41,131 nucleotides of DNA from Chitinophagales bacterium (lineage in GTDB: Bacteria; Bacteroidota; Bacteroidia; Chitinophagales; BACL12), in the NCBI GenBank assembly GCA_014380545.1, contig JACMJP010000092.1, positions 1 to 41,131 on the forward strand, in the 5' to 3' direction. The position numbers and the translations under genes were made by a program. Of the stretch, positions 16,129 to 25,911 are shown in pieces. Under the pieces are notes generated by a model, which saw only the letters and a list, made by a program, of their open reading frames with translations, had not been told where the DNA came from and searched no databases. Numbering within the stretch: position 1 is the first letter of the stretch; every line of letters starts with the position of its first letter.

Positions 16129-17706
16129 TTAAAGATTTAATTTTCCGTATTGCAGGTTTTTACCTCTTTCTGCTGAAATTGTAAAACTTGTTCCAACAAT
16201 AGGAAGACAACTACTTGTTTCCAAAATAACATCAAGATCTTTTCCACGGAAGAGTGCTTCTTTCTCCCAATCTCCACCACCTCCAACAGTAACTAATGTA
16301 GCAAGTGCTTTGTTTTTATTCACCATCATTTTCACATCCTTTAAACTTCTTGCATCACCGTTGTCTTTATGATCATTGTAAAGAATATAAATATCACCGT
16401 CTTTTGCAGTGCTCACAAAACTATTATATTTATAAGCCGCACGGGTTAAATACCCGGGAAAATACCAAACTGAAAGCGGTCCGATTCCCAATTTAGGAGT
16501 TGATATTGTAGTTGATTGCATTTTCGGTATTGTACTTATCCAGTCAATTTCCTGCACACTGTTATACCTGAAAATGATAAGGTGATTAAAATAATATGTT
16601 CTGCTTACTGAGCTTTGTTCCTCATCCTGTATAATTCTTCTTTGTTCAGCAATAACATAGCCGCTGCCATCTTTTTCTTCATTCATTTCCTGAATTGTAT
16701 ATGCATTCAATTCATCTGCATTGAAGAATTTTGCAAATGCTCCTGAGGGAGATATTGCCGCTTTTGTTGATGCGTCCATCACTTTAATATGCATATCAAA
16801 GTCTTCTAAGTTTGCCGGATCTGCAACAGCCATAAATGCCCCTTCAATACCTTCACTTTTTCCTTTTCCGGTAAGATCATTATAAAATCCGGTGATCAAA
16901 ACTCTTTTGCTGTTCACGAATTTTACTCTTGCACTTGAAATAAATTTGCCTTCCATCTTGATATTCTTTTCATCAAATTTTCCTGATGTGCCGATAAAAG
17001 AAAAAATACTTGTACTGTATTTTTCAAGTTTTGATCCTTCTTCACCTTTAATTAGTGCAAGCATGGCAACATCTCCATCATTTTCAACGGCCGCAGAAAG
17101 TAAAGTAAAATTTTTATCTTCATATGGGAATGAAGCTGAAGTTTTCCAGAGTTCTTCATAATTTTCTGTGTTCACAACCGTGAGTGTAATCTTAGCTTCG
17201 TCATCACCTTTCATGTCATGCTCATGTACAATTAAAATTTTACTGCTATCACCAGAAAATTTATATTGAAAATCAGATTTCTCTGTGTTTTTTTCCACTT
17301 TAACCGCAGCGATTTTTTTAAGCTTTGTTTTTGTCGGTTTTCCTGCAAGGTTAAAAGTTACTGCTCTTACATAATTTGTTTTTTCCCCGCTTTCATATTC
17401 CGACATCAGCAGGTTTATCTCTCCATTGCGGAGGTAAGCAACATCAGCATCAAATTTTTTCTCACCTGTAATGAGTTCGGTTTGCGCTGCAATATCCATC
17501 TTTCCATTAATGTTCATAAGAAGACCATCTTTTCCGTCTATCTGAACGGCGTAATAATTTCCACCGATCCATCCAAGCGGCATATAAGAGTTTGTAGTAC
17601 CTCCTGCTTTGTCCATTGTACCCCATTGTATTTCATGATCTCCGGCATAAAGTCCGGTGAATGTCAATAATATGCAAATACAGAATAGTTGTAGTTTCGT
17701 TTTCAT
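16129..17706 (-). CDS. Uncharacterised secreted protein
   Basis: 525 residues from ATG 17706. This start is chosen because a clean signal peptide (MKTKLQLFCICILLTFTGLYA) begins there; the frame is open to 17769 but the extension is lysine-rich and not secretory. The mature protein is strand-rich, with repeated segments such as AYLRNGEINLLMSEYESGEK, KILIVHEHDMK and DGDIYILYNDHKDN. These suggest a beta-propeller-like architecture, but I see no canonical repeat motif. It lacks a T9SS sorting domain, so it is probably periplasmic or outer-membrane associated. Family and function are not recognised. A strong terminator follows, and it is divergent from uvrC. Confidence 0.75.
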   Translation of the reverse strand: MKTKLQLFCICILLTFTGLYAGDHEIQWGTMDKAGGTTNSYMPLGWIGGNYYAVQIDGKDGLLMNINGKMDIAAQTELITGEKKFDADVAYLRNGEINLLMSEYESGEKTNYVRAVTFNLAGKPTKTKLKKIAAVKVEKNTEKSDFQYKFSGDSSKILIVHEHDMKGDDEAKITLTVVNTENYEELWKTSASFPYEDKNFTLLSAAVENDGDVAMLALIKGEEGSKLEKYSTSIFSFIGTSGKFDEKNIKMEGKFISSARVKFVNSKRVLITGFYNDLTGKGKSEGIEGAFMAVADPANLEDFDMHIKVMDASTKAAISPSGAFAKFFNADELNAYTIQEMNEEKDGSGYVIAEQRRIIQDEEQSSVSRTYYFNHLIIFRYNSVQEIDWISTIPKMQSTTISTPKLGIGPLSVWYFPGYLTRAAYKYNSFVSTAKDGDIYILYNDHKDNGDARSLKDVKMMVNKNKALATLVTVGGGGDWEKEALFRGKDLDVILETSSCLPIVGTSFTISAERGKNLQYGKLNL

Positions 17707-17970
17707 TTTTTTGTAATTTGGTTTATATTTTTTTTTGAAATCCAAATATAGAAATTCTTTAGTAAACAATACCCTAAGTGAACAACCTGTACCAAATTAT
17801 TAATATTTTCGAATGAGGGGTTTCTTTTTAAGTGAAATAAAAGAAAATATATTTTATCCCATTACAACTATCAGTAAGTTTTAGGAAACATATCATTTTT
17901 TATGTTGTTGAATGCAGCAGGTAGCTATTGAATGTATTTGCGCAATAAAATAACCATTTTTTTAATACCT

Positions 17971-17978
17971 TATCTTTG
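17971..17978 (+). promoter_or_regulatory. Candidate -7 box for uvrC
   Basis: TATCTTTG fits TAnnTTTG and ends 11 bp before the uvrC ATG, predicting a very short leader. No TTTG lies at the expected 19-20 bp upstream. The rest of the 283-bp divergent spacer (17707-17989) shows nothing else I can name. Confidence 0.45.
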
Positions 17979-17989
17979 CCTTAATTGTA

Positions 17990-19816
17990 ATGAACCCCGA
18001 TCAGTTTAAAAATATTGAAATAACGCTTCCGGCAAAACCCGGTGTATATCGCTATTATGATACAGAAGGGAAAATGCTGTATGTAGGAAAAGCAAAACAT
18101 TTAAAAAAAAGGGTTGGCAGTTATTTCCAAAAACAGGATCATAGTGCAAGAATAAAATTGCTGGTAAAAAAAATTGAGAAAATAGAATTCACCATTGTTA
18201 ACTCAGAGCAGGATGCATTCTTATTGGAGAATACTCTAATAAAAAAACACCAGCCAAAATATAATGTTAATTTAAAGGATGGTAAAACATATCCTTTCAT
18301 TGTTGTGAAAAATGAACGGTTTCCACGAATGTTTTTTACAAGAAAAAGAATTGAGGATGGTTCCACTTATCTCGGGCCTTTCACCTCAAAAGGAAAAGTA
18401 AAATCCATTTTTGATTTTATTAAATCTATTTTCCCGATCCGAACATGTAATTATTTTTTATCAGAACAAAATATTAAGAATCATAAATTCAAGGTTTGTC
18501 TTGAATATCATTTGGGCAATTGCAAAGGGCCCTGCGAAGGTTTGATGAGTGAAGGGGAATACATGGAAAATGTGCAAAGTATTGTTCATATTTTAAAAGG
18601 AAATATGAGTTTAGTGAAAACCAGGTTTAAAGAAAAAATACATGAATATGTTGAGAAATTAGAATTTGAGGAAGCTGGGGAAATAAAAAAGAAACTGGAG
18701 ATAATTGAAGATTACCAGGGGAGAAGTACAGTAGTGAATATTAATATTGATAATGTGGATGTATTCGCAATTACAAATGCTGAAAACTTTGCAGTAATAG
18801 GGTACTTAAAGATTATGCAGGGCATGATAACGCAAACCAAAACTTTAGTGATCACAAAAAAATTAGATGAACCGCCTGAAGAATTATTAAGTATTGCAAT
18901 TACAGAATTAAGGTTACAATTTCAAAGCGAAAGCAATGAGATAATTGTTCCGTTTAAAACAGAATTAAGTGAGGAAACAATTATACAAACAATTCCGCTT
19001 GCAGGTGATAAAAAGAAATTATTAGATCTTGCTTTAAAGAATGCACTATATGTGAAAGAAGAAAAAAACGCAGGAAAAGAAAAACGGGAGGCAAGAAATC
19101 AAAATACCCGCATTCTTGAAACAATTAAAAATGATTTTAAATTAAAAGAACTGCCTTATCATATTGAATGTTTTGATAATTCAAATATCCAGGGTACAAA
19201 TCCGGTGGCAAGTATGGTGTGTTTTAAAAACGCTAAACCGAGTAAAAAAGATTACCGGCATTTTAATATTAAAACAGTTATAGGTCCGGACGATTTTAGC
19301 AGCATGCATGAAATTGTTTTAAGAAGATATAAAAGGTTAATAGATGAAGCACAAACTCTTCCGCAACTCATTGTTATTGATGGTGGCAAAGGCCAATTAG
19401 GTGCAGCCGTTGAAGCATTAAAAGAATTAAATATTTACGGTAGGATTGCCATTTGTTCTATAGCTAAAAGGCTGGAGGAAATATATTTTCCCGAAGATCC
19501 GCTGCCATTGTATATCAGTAAAAAAAGCGAAAGCCTCAAAGTAATTCAGCAATTAAGAGATGAAGCGCACAGGTTTGCAATTACTTTCCATCGCTTAAAA
19601 AGAAGTAAATCAGCAATTAATTCTGAATTACAAAATGTAAAGGGCATAGGTGAAGTAATACAAAAAAAGTTAATTGCAGAATTTAAATCTGTAAAAAAAA
19701 TAAAAGAAGCCCCTGTGGAAGAAATTGAAAAAATAATAGGTAAAGCAAAAGCAAAATTAATTATTGATCATTTTCAAACACATGTTAAGTCAGATTCGTC
19801 AGATGCTTCCATCTGA
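17990..19816 (+). CDS. uvrC: Excinuclease ABC subunit C (UvrC)
   Basis: 608 residues. UvrC makes the dual incision on either side of bulky DNA lesions in nucleotide-excision repair with UvrA and UvrB. A GIY-YIG nuclease domain (GVYRYYDTEGKMLYVGKAKHL) occupies residues ~14-95. A UVR/UvrB-contact motif lies near 205-245. The RNase-H-like C-terminal nuclease (IECFDNSNIQGTNPVASMV and VIDGGKGQ) covers ~380-540. Helix-hairpin-helix motifs lie near 550-595. The last ten or so codons (KSDSSDASI) and the stop come from a palindromic repeat, so the C-terminal tail has probably been replaced or extended. Confidence 0.95.
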   Translation: MNPDQFKNIEITLPAKPGVYRYYDTEGKMLYVGKAKHLKKRVGSYFQKQDHSARIKLLVKKIEKIEFTIVNSEQDAFLLENTLIKKHQPKYNVNLKDGKTYPFIVVKNERFPRMFFTRKRIEDGSTYLGPFTSKGKVKSIFDFIKSIFPIRTCNYFLSEQNIKNHKFKVCLEYHLGNCKGPCEGLMSEGEYMENVQSIVHILKGNMSLVKTRFKEKIHEYVEKLEFEEAGEIKKKLEIIEDYQGRSTVVNINIDNVDVFAITNAENFAVIGYLKIMQGMITQTKTLVITKKLDEPPEELLSIAITELRLQFQSESNEIIVPFKTELSEETIIQTIPLAGDKKKLLDLALKNALYVKEEKNAGKEKREARNQNTRILETIKNDFKLKELPYHIECFDNSNIQGTNPVASMVCFKNAKPSKKDYRHFNIKTVIGPDDFSSMHEIVLRRYKRLIDEAQTLPQLIVIDGGKGQLGAAVEALKELNIYGRIAICSIAKRLEEIYFPEDPLPLYISKKSESLKVIQQLRDEAHRFAITFHRLKRSKSAINSELQNVKGIGEVIQKKLIAEFKSVKKIKEAPVEEIEKIIGKAKAKLIIDHFQTHVKSDSSDASI

Positions 19817-19893
19817 CTATTGAAGTATTTTAATATTGCCAGATATACGAAAACAATAAATATTATAAATATTGCCAGATGGAAGCATCTGGC
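19798..19893. repeat. REP-like palindrome cluster at the uvrC 3' end
   Basis: Two 20-bp self-palindromes are present: GTCAGATG-CTTC-CATCTGAC (19798-19817) and GCCAGATG-GAAG-CATCTGGC (19874-19893). They have the same stem word with the loop reversed, so they also pair with each other. A direct repeat ATATTGCCAGAT (near 19833 and 19869) lies between and within them. The left palindrome contains the uvrC stop. The pattern resembles non-autonomous palindromic repeats mobilised in intergenic DNA. Confidence 0.75.
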
Positions 19894-19907
19894 ATAAATA
19901 CAAAAAA

Positions 19908-19932
19908 AAGCCTGTGATAAAATCACAGGCTT
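19908..19932 (-). terminator. Terminator between gldN and uvrC
   Basis: A perfect 11-bp stem, AAGCCTGTGAT (19908-19918) with ATCACAGGCTT (19922-19932), and a 3-nt loop. On the minus strand a run of eight T follows immediately, so it ends the gldN-direction transcript; it may also stop uvrC read-through. Confidence 0.9.
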
Positions 19933-19971
19933 CAAATATATTTATGTCAGGTTTGTATACTGACTTAGTAT

Positions 19972-20805
19972 TTAAAATTCCCAGAGCTGATGCTCAAATT
20001 CGAATATTTCATTTTTTACACGATCACTTTCCAGTACCTGGTCAATTCCGGCAGCGTATGCATTAATAAACCTGTCATACACATTATCTTCTTTAATTAC
20101 ATAACTGCTAAAATAACGGTTCTCAAAAATATCCTCGAATGTGAAATACCTTGCACTGTTCTTTGTATTAAATACTTCAATGCGTATCATGTGTTCCCGC
20201 ATATCCGGATAATATATCCAGAACATATCTTCCTCACCAATAGGCTCACCTGTCGCCTGGTCAATTCTTTCTTTAACAGGAGCTATACCAACAATGCGCA
20301 CTTGCAGAGTTGAGGTTTCTTCATCAAATATCCAGTCTTCCTTTATTTTTAATTTCTTTACTTCCATGTAATTAAATGTAACGGGAACTGTTCTTATTTC
20401 TTCTTCATATGTTTCTTCATTAAATAAATAAACAGTATCAACCCTGTTGAATTTATTTTGAACATCTTCTACAGTAAAAGCATTTTCAGCTTTAAAATCA
20501 TCATAAAGTGGGCTATAGGCAGTGAGTTCACCTGCAATTACAAGGTTATATATTCTGTCCATAAATGGATCTTTGGGCCAGGAAAAAGGCAGGTTCATTT
20601 TCTCCCTGAAGTCAATAACTCTCCAAACTCTTTTTTCCCAAAATACATCCGCCTCTCTTATGTGATCATATGGAAGTATTTCACGGGACGTAATTAACTC
20701 CCTGTCATAAATCCCGTCTCTTTTTTCTTCCGAAGTTGCTTGCGCAAATATTGAAAATGACGAGAAAAGGAATGCTGCAAAAAAGAATTTTGATATGCTG
20801 TTCAT
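19972..20805 (-). CDS. gldN: T9SS/gliding protein GldN (PorN)
   Basis: 277 residues. A signal peptide ends near FSIFAQA (residue ~22). The conserved GldN core follows: IREADVFWEKRVWRVIDFREKMNLPF, then FTVEDVQ and DIFENRYFSSYVIKE. GldN/PorN is periplasmic and forms ring complexes with the lipoprotein GldK/PorK under the outer membrane; it also connects to PorW. It lies 15 bp after gldM at the end of the T9SS operon and is followed by a strong terminator. Confidence 0.95.
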   Translation of the reverse strand: MNSISKFFFAAFLFSSFSIFAQATSEEKRDGIYDRELITSREILPYDHIREADVFWEKRVWRVIDFREKMNLPFSWPKDPFMDRIYNLVIAGELTAYSPLYDDFKAENAFTVEDVQNKFNRVDTVYLFNEETYEEEIRTVPVTFNYMEVKKLKIKEDWIFDEETSTLQVRIVGIAPVKERIDQATGEPIGEEDMFWIYYPDMREHMIRIEVFNTKNSARYFTFEDIFENRYFSSYVIKEDNVYDRFINAYAAGIDQVLESDRVKNEIFEFEHQLWEF

Positions 20806-20820
20806 AGCCTTATAATTTTA

Positions 20821-22413
20821 TTATATAAGTTTAAATGTTGTACTTACTGATCTTGTTGTTCCATCAGGCATGCGCACTTTTACATCATTCAACATAATCC
20901 TGTCACCCGGTTTTGCTTTTTTCTTTATTTCCTGCATCAGTGAAGTAAATCCCGGACCCTTTGCATAATCCGAAACAAGACTACCACCGCCTGCAGGTAC
21001 ATATACTAACTCAAATCCAACAACCTGGTAAGGCACCTGGAAGACGAAGTCAACATTTTTTGCATCTACACGATCGGTAATAGTAAATTCAGACTTTTTT
21101 ATAGTTCCGCCTTTTGATGTACTTAAATATGGATATGGATCAGGAATACGACGTACTCTGAATTCATTTTTATATGATTTAACTCCCTCCGGTGTATTAA
21201 CGGTTACATTAATATTATCAACCCCCGGGCTACTTGGGTTTGCTGTATATTCTTCCCCTTTAATTTTTTTAATGTTACAGCCTGAAGCAGAAACTTTATC
21301 AGAAACATACCCCGGTACTGAAATTTTAATCGGGTTTTCAATTCCAACATAAAGTACATTCATTGAAGTTGGAGAAACAACAGCTCCACCCACTTCAAAT
21401 GTTTCATAGCCAAAATCGAAAGGGTAATACTTAAATTTATCTGAATTTGGTACGGCCATTTTAACAACACCCTGATAAGTAGGTGCACCGGAAGCCGCTT
21501 CCTTAATTTTACCCATACCATTAACAACGTCAACCTTTCTTGCGCCGCTCAATGGAATTTCAGCTTCAGTTCCTTCAATCACATTATAATCGCCATTGGC
21601 ATCTTTAATTACTTTTCCATTAAAGCTACCGAGGTACACTTCAGGATTAGCCTGCTTGGATGTTGCTGCAACAAAGATGTCAGCCGTATATTCATTGCCC
21701 CGCTTTACATAAGCTGTAGGCGCTACAACACGGGCCACCATCTGGTCTATCTTGTAGTCGAACTTATCTATATTGGCTCCGAGAACATCCAGTATGGAAT
21801 TTTCAGCACTTCTCGCATCCTGCTGAAGCTTGGTGAGAATGGTTGTAACGGCGATTGCCGGTACCCTGTCAAAGTTATATTCAGCCCAGTCTTTTTTAGA
21901 ATCAGCAGGTACATCGGTAACTTTTAAAGGAATATCTATACTCGCATCATTTCCTACAAGGGCAAGAAATTTACCCCTCGCTTCCTCTATCTTTTGTTTG
22001 AGTTCTTCAGCCTTTCCTTCCTTTAATAAAAGGTGGCTGGTTTTTTCAGTTTCCCCTTCTGTTTTAAGGAATTTATTTGGGTCTTCTGTATTTTCCCCGC
22101 CGGCAGCGACTTTTATCTCCTCTTTCAGCGTTTCTACCCATGCTACAAAATCATTACTGATAGTTTGAGCCTGCTGGGCATTTGCCAGCATTTGCTGGGT
22201 ATTTGGCCTGTTATCTTTTGCAGCTGCAGAATTAATAGCAGCCATCATAGAAGTGCTCTTCTGCGTTAATATGTCGTTACTGTCGGATATGCCTCTGTTA
22301 ACAAGATTAAAGGCATTCAGTATCTCAGCAGAAACATTCAGTGCAAGCATGGCGGTTAATACCAGGTACATGAGGTTAATCATGAGCTGGCGGGGTTCCT
22401 TAGGTATTGACAT
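20821..22413 (-). CDS. gldM: T9SS/gliding motor subunit GldM (PorM)
   Basis: 530 residues. The N-terminus PKEPRQLMINLMYLVLTAMLALNVSAEILNAF (shown here only as a landmark, residues 4-35) contains the single transmembrane helix, including the buried glutamate proposed to carry protons. It is followed by a periplasmic coiled/helical region (~40-220) and beta domains D2-D4. GldM pairs with GldL to form the inner-membrane, proton-driven motor of the T9SS and gliding machine, and reaches up to the GldK/N ring. It lies 45 bp after gldL. Confidence 0.96.
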   Translation of the reverse strand: MSIPKEPRQLMINLMYLVLTAMLALNVSAEILNAFNLVNRGISDSNDILTQKSTSMMAAINSAAAKDNRPNTQQMLANAQQAQTISNDFVAWVETLKEEIKVAAGGENTEDPNKFLKTEGETEKTSHLLLKEGKAEELKQKIEEARGKFLALVGNDASIDIPLKVTDVPADSKKDWAEYNFDRVPAIAVTTILTKLQQDARSAENSILDVLGANIDKFDYKIDQMVARVVAPTAYVKRGNEYTADIFVAATSKQANPEVYLGSFNGKVIKDANGDYNVIEGTEAEIPLSGARKVDVVNGMGKIKEAASGAPTYQGVVKMAVPNSDKFKYYPFDFGYETFEVGGAVVSPTSMNVLYVGIENPIKISVPGYVSDKVSASGCNIKKIKGEEYTANPSSPGVDNINVTVNTPEGVKSYKNEFRVRRIPDPYPYLSTSKGGTIKKSEFTITDRVDAKNVDFVFQVPYQVVGFELVYVPAGGGSLVSDYAKGPGFTSLMQEIKKKAKPGDRIMLNDVKVRMPDGTTRSVSTTFKLI

Positions 22414-22458
22414 ATATTATTTCCTTTTAAATTTTAATAAATTATTTTACCTAAAAAA

Positions 22459-23274
22459 TTATTTAGCTCCCATACTCATTGCAGAAAGCATATTGCCATA
22501 TACACGGTTCAACGCAGATAAGTTGCTTGATAATTGCCCGATCTCTTCACGATATTTTTGAGTATCAGTCAATGATTCATTCAGATTATCCATAGCTGAA
22601 TTTAAGCTACCATAGAAACGGTTCATTGCCTTTAGGTGATTATTGGTATCCTGTAATTCAAGTTCGTAAATTGCATTTAACTGGCTTAAATTTTTAGTTA
22701 CCATTTGCACCTGCTCATGATACTTTGTTGTATCTACTGATGAGGCTGTAATTTGCGCCATTGCATTTGCAGCATTATGATAAGCTTCCCGCATTTCAGT
22801 AACAGCAACAGTTGCTGACTTAATATTTGTAGCATATTCATTTGTATTCAAGGCAGCGTCATGCACATCAGAAAGTTTTTCTATGTTCTCTCCCAAACGT
22901 TTCAGGTTATCGCCAAGCCGCTCAATCATCACTGGTTCAACTTTGCTTTCCTCCAGCATTTTATCAAGCTGGCGGGTAACACTTTCTTTTGGTTCTAATT
23001 TGTGTATTTTTTTCCCGGACCTTGCTTCTTCCACTTCAGGTGAAACATGTAAATCCGGATATATCTTCTCCCAATAATAGTCTCTGTGAGGTGGAATAAT
23101 TCCAAGCATTAAGAATAAAAATGCTTCTGTGAGCATACCTACCATGAGCATTAAGTCTGCAAAAGGTAAGTGAAGGATTTTAAATAATGCACCTACAAGT
23201 ACTATAGAAGCACCTGCACCGATTACAAAGTTTTTGATACGTTTAAAACGTTCGGTCTCGAAAAATGCTGACAT
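22459..23274 (-). CDS. gldL: T9SS/gliding motor subunit GldL (PorL)
   Basis: 271 residues. Two transmembrane helices lie near residues 15-60: FVIGAGASIVLVGALFKILHLPFADLML, then MVGMLTEAFLFLMLGIIPPH. The acidic residue in TEAF is the conserved glutamate of the motor. The cytoplasmic C-terminal part (residues ~95-271) is helical and coiled-coil-like. Five GldL protomers surround two GldM in the known family structure. Standard length and ATG start. Confidence 0.95.
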   Translation of the reverse strand: MSAFFETERFKRIKNFVIGAGASIVLVGALFKILHLPFADLMLMVGMLTEAFLFLMLGIIPPHRDYYWEKIYPDLHVSPEVEEARSGKKIHKLEPKESVTRQLDKMLEESKVEPVMIERLGDNLKRLGENIEKLSDVHDAALNTNEYATNIKSATVAVTEMREAYHNAANAMAQITASSVDTTKYHEQVQMVTKNLSQLNAIYELELQDTNNHLKAMNRFYGSLNSAMDNLNESLTDTQKYREEIGQLSSNLSALNRVYGNMLSAMSMGAK

Positions 23275-23395
23275 GTTTTAACTGTTTTTTGGTTTTAAAA
23301 TGATTATTACTTTTGAATTTAACTCTATATCGCTGATATAAAATGTGCCTATCAACGAATTACTTTACCATATTATTATAAGATGTGAAAAAAAA

Positions 23396-24694
23396 TTAGA
23401 AATCACTCATTGATCTTCCGAGGAATGGCATTACGCATCTGAACCCAACATAACATTTTGCTGTATCCTGAAATTCCCAATGGCGGCTACCTGTCTGAAT
23501 ATAATAACTGATATCCTTCCATGAACCACCTCTTATCACTTTTCTTTTCAATGCCGGCGGATCGCTGTCTTCCGCATCATATCTTATATCAGGGTTTTCA
23601 TCGTGAATGAACATATGAGCATTTTCATAAAATGCTGTTGAAGACCATTCACTAACATTACCTGCCATATTATATAAACCGAAATCATTAGGAGCATAAG
23701 AATATACATTCACAGTATAGTAGCCTCCATCTTCAGGATAATTTCCACGACCCGGTTTGAAGTTAGCAAGGAAACAACCTTTTGTATTTCTTACATAAGG
23801 TCCTCCCCATGGGTATGGCACCTGATCTCTGCCACCTCTTGCTGCATATTCCCATTCACTTTCAGTTGGTAAACGGAAATCATCAACAATTACTTCTTCA
23901 TGCAGAATTCTCCACCAGTTCCAAAATCTTGTCCTCCAATGATTGAATGCTGTTGCCTGATGCCAGTCAACACCTACTACCGGATATTCATCAAAAGCAG
24001 GGTGCGAAAAATATTGACGGGTCATTGGTTCATTGTAAGAATATGAATAATCATGAACCCAGCAAAGTGTATCCGGATAAACCCGAACAGTTTTTTCATC
24101 CTTAAATTCGCTGAGATATTTATCACGGTCTTTATTTAATGTTTTACTTGCCGCATCTTTCCAGTGGATCCAGTCATAAGTATATTGCAAACGATTTGCA
24201 TCCACGGTTCTATACCAGATGCTTTCACCGGGAGGCATTAATAATTCTTCAAGTTTAGCTTTATTGCCCTCATCTTCATCACCCGCCCAGTCAATCTCTG
24301 TTGACCAGTCTATAATTGGCGTTTCTGTTTTTTCCCCATCTTCATTTTCCTGATATTGTGCCAATAGCACATGGGCAATGGAATCTCTCACCCAGAATAC
24401 AAACTGGCGATACTCATTGTTTGTAATTTCAGCATCATCCATATAAAATCCCTGAATGGAGATGGATTTTTCCCTTTGCCATAGTGAATTGTTTACATCC
24501 TGATCGCTTTGGCCAATGTGTAATGTACCGGAAGGGATGTATACCATACCATAAGGATTAATAGGTTCCCACACAGGGCGATCCTGCATTCCGAGTAACT
24601 GACCTCTGTAAGTATCCCATGTTGAATTGCTACATCCTGAAATGACAAATGCCGAAATAATTACAGCCGTGACTAATGGTAGTTTTCTGTTCAT
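23396..24694 (-). CDS. gldK: T9SS/gliding lipoprotein GldK (PorK)
   Basis: 432 residues. The signal peptide ends in a lipobox (FVISGC, Cys21). The rest is an FGE-sulfatase/SUMF1-like fold: YIPSGTLHIGQSDQDV, FYMDDAEITNNEYRQFVFW, RLPTESEWEYAARGG, GNVSEWSSTAF and RKVIRGGSWKDISYYI. In this family the fold is structural: GldK forms the outer-membrane-anchored ring with GldN. It is first of the gldKLMN block, 143 bp after porP. It should not be read as the maturase of the sulfatase at 2341-4857. Confidence 0.95.
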   Translation of the reverse strand: MNRKLPLVTAVIISAFVISGCSNSTWDTYRGQLLGMQDRPVWEPINPYGMVYIPSGTLHIGQSDQDVNNSLWQREKSISIQGFYMDDAEITNNEYRQFVFWVRDSIAHVLLAQYQENEDGEKTETPIIDWSTEIDWAGDEDEGNKAKLEELLMPPGESIWYRTVDANRLQYTYDWIHWKDAASKTLNKDRDKYLSEFKDEKTVRVYPDTLCWVHDYSYSYNEPMTRQYFSHPAFDEYPVVGVDWHQATAFNHWRTRFWNWWRILHEEVIVDDFRLPTESEWEYAARGGRDQVPYPWGGPYVRNTKGCFLANFKPGRGNYPEDGGYYTVNVYSYAPNDFGLYNMAGNVSEWSSTAFYENAHMFIHDENPDIRYDAEDSDPPALKRKVIRGGSWKDISYYIQTGSRHWEFQDTAKCYVGFRCVMPFLGRSMSDF

Positions 24695-24837
24695 ACTTGT
24701 TATGCGTTGTTCAAAAACAAACTGCGTAAAATTAATTTTTTAGTGTATAAATTTTCGGATGGTTTGAATAGTATTATCCACACCACCTTTATTAAAAGGC
24801 AAAAATTAATAACTTTCCTGACAATCTCAAATTTCAC

Positions 24838-25821
24838 TTAGTAATATAAGTACCTCAAATTATTAATCTCTTTGCCCGCTCTTGGCTTTTCTACAAAGAT
24901 GCGATAGCGTAAAATTATTTCATGAGAACCATCACTTACTGTATTAATTTCAGAAAGCGTAACATCATAACTATAACTGATTCCCAACTTCTCTGAAATA
25001 TTCCATCCTCCAATAAGAACTACTGCGTCGGTTTGTTGTTTTAGGTTGCCTCTAAACGATGCGCCCACAAATATATTGTCTTTATAATCAAATATGGCGT
25101 TAAAGTCCACCATATTTTCCGCAAGATCCATTTTATAAAGAACATTTGGTGTCACACCAAATTTATCTGCTATTAAAATTTTATATCCCGCAGTAACGTA
25201 TCCTGCCGGATTATATTGTATGGATGCGGGTCCATTTTCTGTATTAAAAGAAAAATAATTATTTAATAAGTGATTAGCTGATACGCCAGCATAGAATTTA
25301 TTGCTCTGAAAATAAATTCCCCCACCCGCATCAGGAATAACCGAAGATTCAAGGGATATGGGAATGTTATCGTCATTATGGTCAATTGTGCCGTCGTTAT
25401 AGCTTCCTGTTGGTGAAATCAATTTACTGCCATCAAGTGTTCTTTGCACAACACCTCCATATAGCCCAAAACTTAATGTTGAATTTTTAAAATTCTTTTT
25501 ATAAGCATAATTAAGAGTTATCCCTGTTGTTTTTTGCTGCCCGGCATTATCATTAATAATATGAATGCCAGCCCCGCTTGAAATTTTATATAAGGGCATA
25601 TGAAAAGTAAGGGATTGCGTTTGTGGTGCTTCAGGAATACCCACCCATTGGTTCCTCGCATCAATCGTAGTCACAATAGCTTGCTGATTGCCGGCTACAG
25701 CAGGATTAAATTGTAAGGGGTTGAACATATACTGACTAAACTGCGGAGCATCCTGTGCACAAACATACATGCAAATGAAAAGAGAAAAAGAAAATGTGAT
25801 GCTGCGTAAAAAAATTTTCAT
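24838..25821 (-). CDS. porP: PorP/SprF family type IX secretion outer-membrane protein
   Basis: 327 residues from ATG 25821; a TTG just before it would add one residue. The signal peptide ends CMYVCAQ. The mature N-terminus APQFSQYMFNPLQFNPAVAGN is the hallmark of the PorP/SprF family, followed by a beta-barrel pattern ending in an aromatic-rich C-terminus (LRYLYY). These proteins anchor T9SS or gliding components, or specific cargo, at the outer membrane. Its position immediately upstream of gldKLMN argues for the core PorP rather than one of the many cargo-linked SprF paralogues. Confidence 0.9.
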   Translation of the reverse strand: MKIFLRSITFSFSLFICMYVCAQDAPQFSQYMFNPLQFNPAVAGNQQAIVTTIDARNQWVGIPEAPQTQSLTFHMPLYKISSGAGIHIINDNAGQQKTTGITLNYAYKKNFKNSTLSFGLYGGVVQRTLDGSKLISPTGSYNDGTIDHNDDNIPISLESSVIPDAGGGIYFQSNKFYAGVSANHLLNNYFSFNTENGPASIQYNPAGYVTAGYKILIADKFGVTPNVLYKMDLAENMVDFNAIFDYKDNIFVGASFRGNLKQQTDAVVLIGGWNISEKLGISYSYDVTLSEINTVSDGSHEIILRYRIFVEKPRAGKEINNLRYLYY

Positions 25822-25911
25822 CAATATATTTATTAACCGGCAACTGATAAACGACTTCTAAAGAGTAAAATTATAATAAACAGGTGAAAATTAACTCAAT
25901 CATGTAAAAAA

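Noticed and set aside
16129..17706. T9SS sorting domain on the 525-residue secreted protein
   Set aside because: The C-terminus lacks the PNP opening and the final K-rich strand pattern seen in the sulfatase.
17707..17769. Lysine-rich N-terminal extension of the secreted 525-residue protein
   Set aside because: A clean signal peptide begins at the ATG at 17706; the extension would bury it.
19828..19893. Repeated ATATTGCCAGAT words as a possible CRISPR array
   Set aside because: Only two copies of a 12-bp word, no regular spacers and no cas genes. They belong to the REP-like palindrome cluster.
23396..24694. GldK as the formylglycine-generating enzyme for the sulfatase at 2341-4857
   Set aside because: The FGE-like fold in GldK/PorK is a structural T9SS ring component, and gene context (gldKLMN) settles the role.
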